This document shows positions 22,437-33,600 of a DNA stretch of 64,000 bases, piece by piece. The stretch covers positions 29,881,382 to 29,945,381 of the forward strand of contig NC_092629.1 in NCBI RefSeq assembly GCF_039555335.1. The letters run 5' to 3'. Source of the stretch: Amphiura filiformis. Taxonomy: Eukaryota; Echinodermata; Ophiuroidea; Amphilepidida; Amphiuridae. Position numbers and translations under genes: made by a program. The notes beneath the pieces were generated by a model, which did not search any database, was not told the DNA's origin, and saw only the letters and a program-made list of their open reading frames with translations. The stretch's first letter is position 1. Every line of letters begins with the position of its first letter.

Positions 22437-24014
22437 GGGAGTGTTCATAAATACTCTGGTGGGGGGGGCTGGAAAATATGTAGGGGGGTCATAAAATGGT
22501 AGGAGTTCTGAATAGGGGGGGTTAAAAAGTTTTGGGTGCATGAACAGGGGGGTTAAAAGTTTTTCGGCATGTAGAGGGGGGGTGTAAAAAATTCTCACGC
22601 TGCGCGCGCAAATGTTCCCGTATTAATCCAGAACAAAAGTACACTTGATCCAGTGTTAAAAATTGTCGTCTATAACTTAATTTTGAGGTTTGTGTCAGTT
22701 CTTTCTGGTCAGCTCTTTAAATCACTAAAAGCTGCATATCTTTGCTCTTCTTTAGTGTTGACAATTTTTACAATAATGTTTCATGTAGTACAGATTATTC
22801 ATTTATTATACAACTAAATCATGTTGCATTACAATTATAGGCGGAGGAAGCTTGGAGAAACGGGGTACACGTCCTCCCCTCTAATTTTTTTTTTTTTTTG
22901 TGGACATCCCCTAAAAAGAAGAAAAAATAAAGCAATAATAATAATAATTGCCATGTGCAACTTTTTTAGCACATCGAAAAGCACCATGTTTTGGGCCCAA
23001 ATAGGGTAAAATTGCAAAATTTTGAGCTATGCAAACTGGCCCATCAATTTAAGAGCAAAACACACCATTTCGGCAGTAGTGTAGACAGGGGGGCGGAAGG
23101 GCCACTGACAAAAAATGAAAGAGAAAAGTGCCCTCTGACAAAAAAAAGGAGATTAGCATGGACAAATGAAAATTATACGATGCAACAAGCAATGCAATGC
23201 TATAGGGCCTAGACAATATTCCATATAAATTCAACCCGATCATGGGCCAAAATAGTGTAAAATACAAAATGTTTGCACGCTGTGTGCCCACATTGTCACA
23301 ATAAAGGCATTTTCATCCCATCATGGGCGAAATACACAATTTTTGCACGCGTATTATCCCAATAAAGCCTTTTTTTGAAGCTCAAATACATGTACAGTCT
23401 CTCTAAAAACAAAACCGGTATATGTATTTGCAACTGCAATTTATTTTCTCGTCTGTGTCCCCGAAATTTTATTCACCCCCGCGACCAAGAAAACTTGCTA
23501 CGCCCCTGTATTTTGGGCTAAAATACATAGGCGTAGTAAACATAAAGGCGTAGATCCCGGGGGATGGCACATTCAACCATCTCCCCAATGTTGACGCTTG
23601 TATGTGTTTCTGACCAAATTAAGCTCATATTTGGCCATTTTAGCCACCAAAGTACAAATTTTTGCGCGCTTCGCGCCTATGTTATCCACTTTTACATCAA
23701 ATTTCATTCGTTTAGCTTCCACATTTCCACATCAATGACATGCGTACAATTTTATTGCACTTGAATACAAATTTTAATACCATTAATGCCATTTGAATGG
23801 TAGTAGAATTGAATTAGTAGAATGGTACATAATGATGGGGGGGTCAAAATAGTTTTGAACCTATATGAGGGGGGGTCAAAAAAGTTTTAGGTCCATTAAG
23901 AGGGGGGGTCAAAAAAGTTTTGGGTTCGCGAAGAGGGGGGGGTTAAAAAAATTTTCGACATGAAAAAAAAAAATTTCCAGCCCCCCCCCCACCAAAGTAT
24001 TTATGAACACTCCC
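22437..24014. mobile_element. 1.58-kb element with GGGAGTGTTCATAAATACT ends
   Basis: The left end GGGAGTGTTCATAAATACTC followed by GGTGGGGGGG is mirrored at the right by CCACCAAAGTATTTATGAAC, then ACTCCC. Beneath each end are tandem G-run units (AGGGGGGGTCAAAAAAGTTTT-like). It contains the 23540-23765 repeat, so it is composite. No transposase frame. Confidence 0.65.
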
Positions 24015-24542
24015 TTGGATTCGTCTATAGAATGAGAAGTAGGAATCATATAATATTGTCAGTTTTAAGTTGTTACCTGAGACCATAATACCTAATGGTC
24101 TCAGGTTATACTGACGTATATAAAACGTATCATCTTTTATTTATTTACTTACTATTTATTTATCCATTTCATAGTGCATAACTTTTTTTTTTTCAAGCAA
24201 GGGAGGCAAGTAATGCAAGTGAGTGCATTATATAATTATGGTCTCTGTCATTTCCGGCTCACAATGCCTGAGATACCCAATAGGTCGGCACGGGGCGTAG
24301 GCCTATATGTTGACCGGATGGCCCCAAACATTTCGGGCCCCCAAAGCCCTGTAGGCCCTATAATACATCTTCCTTTTTAGTAGGATGACCATCAAAATTT
24401 CATGTTGCCCCTATTGCTACAAAAGATTGTTTTCTGGATAGAACTCATCAACAGAAGTATTTTGGTGGTTAAATGATCAAAATCGGTCAAAAACTTTTCG
24501 AATTATGAATTTTCAAAGTTTCCCATTCTGACCGGTCATTGG

Positions 24543-25020
24543 ACAGTCCTGTACAATGATTTTATAAAGTCGATTAAATATTATCGACTTACATCACATG
24601 GGCGCAGCCATTTTGCAGTTGGCGCGCGCCAGGTTGTCTGGCATGTTGCCTGAAGCTCTGCGGGTGGTCTTCCTGTAGCTTTCAATGGCAAGATAGCATG
24701 CTTAGAAAATTGTATTTTGTGCTAATTTAAAACAATATTACAGAAAATTCTCTCGATAACTTTCTAAATCTCTCGACAAAGATTTTACAAATATTGTTTT
24801 GTACATTGTATGTGAAATTTAGAATCACCCAGTGCTCAGAATTTTTGCCGTAAGCGGTTTACCAAAAAGTCATGATTCATTTTCAAAATTCTCCTATTCA
24901 TTTGTGTGGCAGCTGAAATTCATCCAGCCATCTGACAATGGGTGGTCTGCTAATGGCTGCCTTCATGAGCTCTACTCGATAATATATTATCGACTATATA
25001 AAATCATTGTACAGGACTGT
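24543..25020. mobile_element. inverted-repeat element with ACAGTCCTGTACAATG ends
   Basis: The left end ACAGTCCTGTACAATGATTT, then a TCGATAA-type block, is mirrored at 24975-25020 ending CATTGTACAGGACTGT. It is flanked by TGG on both sides, which may be a short target duplication. Length 478 bp, non-coding. Confidence 0.8.
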
Positions 25021-25420
25021 TGGAATGAAATAAAATGACAAAGTCCAAAAATAGCAATTGGGAGCAAAATTGGCATAAGCATTATTTACCTTTATATATT
25101 TCTTTATTTTAAAATATATGCAAACATGAAACAAGCATAGTATTGTGAAAGTATCAAAGGGGTTTATATGAAATGGCACTTTACTAGTCAATGGCATTAA
25201 TTATTTTTTCAAACCGATGCATTGAAATCATGCATTTAGAGAACATTTGCCAAAAATCATCCAAGATGGCCGATATGGCACAAAATCAAAATCAAACTTT
25301 TTTTTTTTTTTTTCACAACCAAAAATTTCAATGTTATTGGGTTTCATATGACCAATTAGTAGGTGTATGCAAACAAAATCTTAAGTGCCATTGAAGCTCA
25401 TTGACTCATATTCACAACAA

Positions 25421-25725
25421 TACGCTGGCGAAGTTACGTAATAATCGGATTAACTACCATAGCAATAGGTGAAAACAATTTTTGAATATACCGCGCTGCA
25501 CTGATACGTTCACGCGGTACCTCTGCATTGAACCATATCATGCTGATCACTTGCACCTGTAAGATTAGTATCTTTGAAAAGACCAGTATTGTATTCAATC
25601 TATGACTGTAGACATACACAGGTGATGAGTGTAACTTGCTTGTAGTGCAGCGCGATATGTTCAAAATTGTTTTCACCTATTGCTATGGTAATTAACCCGA
25701 TCAATTACGTAACTTCGCCAGCGTA
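25421..25725. mobile_element. MITE-C with TACGCTGGCGAAGTTACG ends
   Basis: Arms of about 85 bp: TACGCTGGCGAAGTTACGTA, then AATCGGATTAA, GCAATAGGTGAAAACAATTT and GCGCTGCA, mirrored on the right. Partial copies border the MITE-A copies at 57930-58012 and 62235-62320. Confidence 0.85.
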
Positions 25726-26148
25726 TAGAGGTTATCCACTTCACTCATGTGTGACTTCTAACAAAAGGCGCTGGTTCCCGTAGTATTCCTCATTCAATCC
25801 AATTCAATGCATGACCTCGGAGTTACCTGCATGGCTGCATGACTTTGGCGGGCTATCATTGAAACAGTTCTGGTTGCACATTCAGGTACTTCTTTTGAAA
25901 GACCTAAACAAGGTATAGCAGTCGCTGATAGGATATATGCAGCTTATAGAACACGAATAACAGCTTTGGGTGATTTATCTAGCAACAGTCAGTTCTTGTG
26001 TTGTCACAATACAATGATGTGTGTCTTACCCAGCAGCAAGTTAAGATGGTATAGGCCTAAATATAAGAAAACGTTTAGGGTTAAGATCAGGTGAAAAATA
26101 CATCGAATGAGCACGAAACTTCGCATTTATGTTCAGAAGGGTGTCATC

Positions 26149-26512
26149 TTAAGGGGGTACTACACCCCTCGATGAATTTGTGTCTATTTTTGCATTTTTC
26201 TCAAAAACTAATAACACCGTGGTAACAAAAGTTATACATATTATAGGGGCAAGGAATCCAATTACTATACTGGAATTTCAGTGACCCAAGACAAGCGGTT
26301 CGTTATTTATGATTAGAAATAAGGTACCGCTAGGATGTACCTCATTTCCTATCATATACTGAACCGCTTGTCTTGATTCACTGAAATTTCAGTGTAGTAA
26401 TTGGATTCCTTGCCCCAATAATATACATAACTTTTGTTACCAGTGTGTTATTATTTTTTGAGAAAATGCAAAAGTAGTCACAATTTACCACCGGGGTGTA
26501 GTACCCCCTTAA
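26149..26512. mobile_element. hairpin MITE flanked by TTAA
   Basis: TTAA at 26149-26152 and at 26509-26512 bound a near-complete inverted repeat: GGGGGTACTACACCCC..., AACAAAAGTTATACAT, GGGGCAAGGAATCCAATTAC, CAGTGACCCAAGACAAGCGG and the mirror. A TTAA target suggests a piggyBac-type mobilising transposase (family knowledge, not proven here). Confidence 0.88.
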
Positions 26513-27144
26513 CATGATTCGAAAGGAGTATGGAAATTCCAAAGGGAAGCCGGTGATTTAATTTGTAACTCGAGATCTACTTGTTCAATTTTTTAACCTT
26601 TTTTACAGAGGGTATGATAGAGGTACGTATTACTGGCCACTCTGCCAAATTACAGCTAGGCCAAGGTTTTCACCTGATCTTATTGATCCGAATATTTTGT
26701 GCCATTCTTGAGCAGTGCTGAACTCAGCCACTGGCAATTAAGCGCACTGTGGCGATGGACCAATTTTGACTCGCACTTACAGGAAAACGAAATAAGTTAT
26801 GTTACTGTAATTTGCACGATAGTTACAAAATATAATTGGCATTAACTTCCTCAATTTTTACAGAAAAATATTGAAAAATAAAATAATGAGCTCAATTTAG
26901 AATATCTGTGCAAGCAGTGCACAGCTGCTGAGCTCCCTGCATGTCTATGGGATTGTTCTAATCAAGTTGATGGTTCATTAGTCATCCCTATTTTTAGCCC
27001 GAAAACACCTTGGCTAAAGGGTAAAATCGCAAACTTTTGAGCGCTTCATTATTTTTTATCAAAAATCGCCTATGGGCATATTAGTCTAGACATTTGTTCA
27101 ACTTCCTAATAGCATTATTAAATTTATTGAGGGCGCTGTATATA

Positions 27145-27152
27145 TGACGTCA
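27145..27152. promoter_or_regulatory. CRE/ATF site upstream of SLC35E1
   Basis: The perfect palindrome TGACGTCA sits about 110 bases before the SLC35E1 start codon, with TATATA just 5' of it (27139-27144). The position suits a core promoter bound by CREB/ATF-type factors. The motif is visible; its use is inferred. Confidence 0.5.
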
Positions 27153-27260
27153 TATAACCGAATACGGAAATCATACGTGAGAAAAGAAAGATTACACTTT
27201 CTGCATAATTGACATGCTGGCATACACGTCGCCAATAATATGTACACAACAAAACACACT

Positions 27261-27600
27261 ATGGCAGCCAAAATGAAGACGCCGGCCGATGTGTATAGAG
27301 AAGGATGTCGAGTTGTTTTTCTATGTGCAATGTGGTACACAAGCAGCTTATTTCAAAATGTGATAAATAAACATTTATTCCATGAATTCCCCTATCCAAC
27401 CACAGTTTCTATGGCGCATATGTTATCTGTGGCCGTGTTTTTAGGACCTGTATTGACAATATGGAAAGTGTCTCCACCGGAAATTATAGAGAAACGCAAA
27501 TTTTATTACTTGATAATACCGCTAGCTTTTGGTAAATTTTTCGCGTCTATTTCAGCAGAGTTTAGTATATTAAAAGTGTCGGTATCATTTGCACATACAG
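27261..27600 (+). CDS. SLC35E1: SLC35E1 coding exon 1
   Basis: 113 codons plus one base, then donor GTGAGT. It encodes the first membrane spans, with [17 protein letters not shown] and the conserved [16 protein letters not shown], ending AHT. The first base of a Val codon is carried to exon 2. Confidence 0.95.
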
Positions 27601-30600
27601 GTGAGTGTAGTGTACTAAAATTGACAATGATTGAAGTAGAGACTGACCGATCAGATCGGTAGCTTCCGTATCGGGCCGATTATTAGCTTATCGGTAGTGA
27701 TCTGCATCGGCCGATTTTTCCTTCATCCGCCGATGTAATGCACCGATCACCCAATATCATGAAAGTAATTGTTGAAGCTTATCAAGTATTCATTTATTGG
27801 TATATTTCTTTGAATTAGACTAGTTAAATCAAGCGAAATTTAGCAAAAGAACAAGCTTTGTAGGCGATAAACATATAAAATCATACCGTGATTCAGGCAC
27901 GCAGCTGAGATAATCAGGTAATTCCCCGCATGCACATTACAATTGTAGTTCTTACTTCCGGGTTACACACGTGCGTACGGGCCGTGTGCAAAACTCAACA
28001 CTTCCGGGTTACACACGTGCGTGTCAGATTGGAGAGAGCTACGGGCCGCGTGCAAAACTCAACACTTCCGGGTTACACACGTGCGTGTCAGATTGGAAAG
28101 AGCTACGGGCCGTGTGCAAAACTCACACTGACTTGAACGTAAACACAATATTAAAATGGGGCGATCGAATGATTCGATGGACTGGGACATCAGGGGGAAA
28201 AGGTAAATTGAGCTTATAATAATCATGGTCAAATTCAGTATTTTAAATGCATAGGCCTATGGGAGTATGTTTTTTTGTGCTCAGAGCATACATAATTATG
28301 GTAATACTTTGCGTACAAGTACCCTTTCAACATACGGGTGAAATTTACTCACGGTGATGGCAGCCATTGTTTACAATTGGGGAACTGGTAATCGGCGATC
28401 GGCGATCGAATCGGCAGATCAAAGAGATAATTGATCGGCCAATCGACCGATTCAGATAAGGACCTGATCGGTCAGTCTCTAGATTGAAGCCACAAATTCA
28501 TATGATTATTTATGACTATTTCAATTGTCATACACTGACAATCATGCATGGTGACATTGGTGATGGAGTCGCCCATTCAGGTATTACCACAGACATATGA
28601 CAGAGGAGAAAGAAACAGAGCGCGTACAACCAGTCAAAGCCCCTGTGTATTGTATGATGCAAGTTCTCACATATTCATGAGGACCGATTGTTCGATCGTG
28701 CCGTGTCGATGACGATGTGTCTAACAATCGCGCCAGCGCTGCACGTCTTCGCGTATACGTGATAGAGCATTGCGGGCTTTTCGCGATTACGCGATAGACC
28801 GTGAAAATATAGCAGTCTCACCTGTCGCATTTCATTGAACAATCGGCCCTCATTATTGGGTGATGCTGAGACTTTGACTGGTTGCACACGCTCTGTTTCT
28901 TACTCCACTGACACTGTGGGTTACCGTATACCTAGTACACGTACCGTATAGTGTATTCGCCACTCCCGTATCCTGGACAAAGCTGTAATGCAGTTTGATT
29001 TGTTTCTTTTCACAACTTATCTATGTTTGTTTTTTTGTTTTTAATCATATAAGGGGTTCATTCATATATTTTCATGACTAAACGGTTGTTTATGCCTGAG
29101 GGGCCGCTTGCGGCCCGAGGGCATAAACAACCATTTAGTCATGAAAACAGGAGGCAATAGACACGCAACACGTGACGTTAAAAAAAATGGCCATATCGCA
29201 TCCACCATCATCTGAATGAAATATATGAATGAACCCCATTCGTATACCATTACCAGAACATTTTGTGATTCTTATTTCATCAAAATAATAACAAAAAATT
29301 ACGAGTAACATTATTAAAAAACATGATTTTCCTTGCATTTTCCCTACCCGGCGATCTCACATCTGGGACACCGGGCATAAACGCTGTTTATGCCCGGCTC
29401 TCGACCAATCACGAGCGCTGTTATATAGTATACTCGGAAGATCATACTATTAAACTAACTTTCCCAATGGACTACCAAAACATGCCACCTTCAATGTACT
29501 GTAATTTTCTCCCAAATATGTTTCACTTAATACCATTTATTGTTTGGTCCAAACTTGACCACCACATGGTGAAAAATTTATAGAACCCATTTTCAACATT
29601 TATGTTCCTTCAAAAATGATAATTCCATGTCAATATTCCCACCAGCAGCTTCCTAAATCTCCAACTTTCATGAATTGATCAGAGATGTTATCATAGCATG
29701 CTCTGACCTCTATGACAATGTGCTTGACCAAGCCTCCCAATTGCCATGTCAACTCCGAACCACACTCATTGGGAGATGCCTTCTTCCCAAATGCAGGATA
29801 GGATGTTTTTTTCCATCTCATTCCTAGCACTGGCTGTCCTATTCTTCAATACCATCTAGTGCAGAGAATAAGAACTATGCCTCAAATAATGATGATAATA
29901 TGCACACATGTTCCAGATAATGATGCAATAATGCACACATCATTGCACTTGCATGGCATGATATGTCTTGAAATACCCTCCACTCAAGCATGCAAGCATT
30001 AACCAATCAGAAGTTAACATGTTGGCAATTTAGAAAGGGTTGCCATTTCATTCCTTTCTGCACACATTGGGTGTTATGGATTACTGTGCTCTGTAGACAC
30101 ACAGTGACTATTTTATTGCTTGCTTTCGTATTTTCGGCGAGGAGGACGATTTCAACCTCCTGGTTTGTTTACAAACAGAGAGGTAGACAAAAGACCGTTC
30201 CGCTTGTCCAAACACTTAAGTATCAGAAGGATGGTCCACAATAGCGTGATTCACGTAACATGAATAGGGATTAAAAAGCTGTCACGTAGAACCATGTGCT
30301 TCTATTGTCCAATTTGCCATCAAGATTTCATATGGAAACAGTTCAGACCCAGAACAGGATCATGTCAGAAATTAATATTTTGTTCTGGGTCTGATTATTC
30401 GGACTATGCCTTGGGCTGTATTGAGGTGTAATAATTGGAAATCATGATTTGGGGTTATGTTTTGGAGCATAAACATTGAACATATACAGCTGAAATTTGA
30501 CTGTGGATATTTAAACTTTCTTGAAGTGAGTACAAGTTGGGGATCATATTTTTCAGATATGGAATAAGGGTTTTTAGTGCATTTTGAAGGTGGTAGGTGT

Positions 30601-33600
30601 GTGGGAATTCTCATAACTGGTGCAGATATCATGTTTTGGAATGTAAACAACTTTGACAGCTTGTCCACCTTATATCTTACTTTGGTGTTATGCTGGGCAA
30701 GTCATACTGACGTATGACTTGCCCACACTGGGTATAGTTATATAGCGTGTGTGTATGAACAGTATATAGTATAAGATACATGTAGGTCCTGGCAATATGC
30801 GACATTCCCGGTTTATTCCCAGCATTTTTCAAAACAAAGAAGCATGCATAATAGTATTGGTGGCACAGCAAAATAAGAGGGACACCCTCTTGTCCCGTCC
30901 CCTGCCACAGTAAAGCATGAAAAATGCATAAATGCATGATAAAAGTGGAGTGTTGGATGCGTGCTGTAGACCATTAGGCCTATAAAATTAACGCCGTAGC
31001 AGCATGCAAAATGTTGATAAAAAAATTTGTAATCGGATTTTAATTTTGTCTTCTTTTTTTTCCCCAGTGAAAGCTACAATGCCAATATTTACTGTTCTGC
31101 TATCAAGGTTCATCTTAGGGGAAAAACAAACTAGCTTTGTAAGTACGGTACTGAAAATGTTTTTTTAAAAAGGAGATTTGAGCAGGCTTGGCGCCGGCGA
31201 AGAATTCAAATATCACAGTTACATACAAATTTTACTAAAACAAGACTTATCAGAAGTTTATGGGTACATAATCTTTAAAATCTTTAAGCCTAACCCAACC
31301 AAGTCTCACTAAACCGCTCACTATTAAACCCACTGGGCGTGCATGCATTCCATGTGATGTGATGACGGCATGGTGCAATCAGCTTATAAGTCATACTATG
31401 CAGGGAATTGCTGGCCGAGCCAGCGTAACCTGAATGGCTACAGGACTGATCTTCTGCGTGGCATACGAGGGGTCCGATGTTCGAATCCCTGGGTACCAAG
31501 TAACTTCTTTCTTCATCTTCTCTCCATTTTCGTTTCTTCTTTCCCTTCTGATAGGAAAAAAAATGGTTTGGGCTAGGGTTAGTTAACATGTTTTTCCTAG
31601 ATTTAGGCCTTCTTAAAACCCTAACCCAACCAAGTCTCGCTAAAGCTCACAATTAAAACCACTGTGTGTGCATGCATTCTATGTGATGCGATGATGCAAT
31701 CAGGATAAGTCATACCCAGGAAATGTAACCAGAGTGGCTACAGGTAGGTGATCTTCTGCGTGGCATGCAAGGGGTCCAAAGTTCAAGTCCCAGAAGTACC
31801 AAGTGACTTGTTTGTTCATCTTCTTTCCTTTTTTGTTTCTTCTTTCCCTTCTGATAGCAAAAAAATATGGATTGGGCTATAGTTAACATGATAATTATGG
31901 AAATCAAACTCATATTGTTATTTTCTTTAAATAGATCAAGGAAATGAAAATTCTCTCTTTGTGGGGGCACGGTGGGGCAGCGGTACAGGCTCTGCCTGAT
32001 TGCGAGTTCGGGCCCCTGTGGTGCCATCGCGTCCAAGTTAAAGAGCATGCCTTGGACATTGAATGGCAGTGGACATTCTTACGACAGCGGAATAAATGTC
32101 AAGCGTTTTGATACATGTGAAACACGCTGCATAAATGCCAACATTATTTTATTTATCTTTGCTATACAGGTGTATTTATCATTACTACCAATCATATGCG
32201 GTGTTATGGTTGCAACTCTCACAGAATTATCTTTTGATTTGGCTGGCTTAATATCAGCACTTGTAGCTACAATTACATTTGCGCTTCAAAATGTATATTC
32301 TAAAAAGGTGAGTGTTTATATGAAGATCTTGATCTTTCCGAACAAAATATAAATGTTGCCCGGCACGGCGCCCCTTAACGTTGCCAGTACAGCGTCATGT
32401 GCTACTCTATCTCGGAGTTGAGTCAAAATCTGTAAATTGGGTTACTTTCATTTTAAAACCTTTTCATTACGTTTCACTACCTTGATCAAAAATTGAATTC
32501 CCTCCTGAGGTTAGTATCTGTCAATGGATTGACCAGATCACAAGCCTGTCATTATAGCTAGAGGCAGTATCTTACTATAAATAGGCTATTCCCAGGAAGT
32601 CAGTTTTGCTGGAGGCAATTTGCGGTTAAATGTTAATCCCTCACTGTAAGAGTTATTACTGTCGATTTGGGTGAAAAAAAAAGGAGGTGAGACATGATCA
32701 ATTCTGTTCAGGCAGTGAAACCTAATGTAGCCTGAGGACCCACAGCAGAAAAGTCTAGCATGCTAGCTTATTCACTTGGAAAGAAAAAAAAGCAAGGTGC
32801 TTAGGTGCACCAACTTGTCGTGGGAAAACAAGTACAATATAGAATAGACAGTAAACAGAGGGGTGGGGGGCAAAAAACAACAAATGTAGACATCCATTTT
32901 TTATAATTTTCCATAAAATGTTTCTATATCGCCAATTTCAGAAACTCAAAATTACTTGATATCAGAAGGACATTCCTCTGTATTTATAATGCAATTTGAT
33001 ATGTCTGATGTACAATGTACATGTACACACTCATGTCCCACAAAAAATACTGTGCAAACATTGTTATCCGATCCCTTAAAGTATTATATTTTTTTCTTTC
33101 TCTGCAGGCTCTATGCGATATAGGCATACATCATCTAAGACTATTGTTAATCCTAGGCCAGTTGTCATCTGCAATGTTACTACCTATCTGGATGGTAATA
33201 GATCTTAGAAGGATACTAGGTGATTATGAATTGGTAAGTGGTATTTATTAGCAAGGCCAAGCCCCATAGACTACTGTGAATCCTAGGCCAGTTGTCATCT
33301 GCAATGTTACCACCTATCTGGATGGTAATCGATCTTAGAAGGATACTAGGTGATTATGAATTGGTAAGTGGTATTTATTAGCAAGGCCAAACCCCATAGA
33401 CTACTGTTAATCCTAGGCCAGTTGTCATCTGCAATGTTACTACCTATCTGGATGGTAATAGATCTTAGAAGGATACTGGGTGATTATGAATTGGTAAGTG
33501 GTATTTATTAGCAAGGCCAGCCCCATAGACTAGTGTTAATCTTAGGCCAGTTGTCATCTGCAATGTTTGTACCTATCTGGATGGTAATAGATCTTAGAAG

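Noticed and set aside
27930-28219. two overlapping plus-strand frames with repeated peptides
   Set aside because: They translate the 62-bp tandem units inside the hAT element; not a gene.
31290-32048. minus-strand frames of about 100 codons in SLC35E1 intron 2
   Set aside because: They lie on the tRNA-headed tandem repeat and SINE; similar peptides in both copies reflect the DNA repeat.
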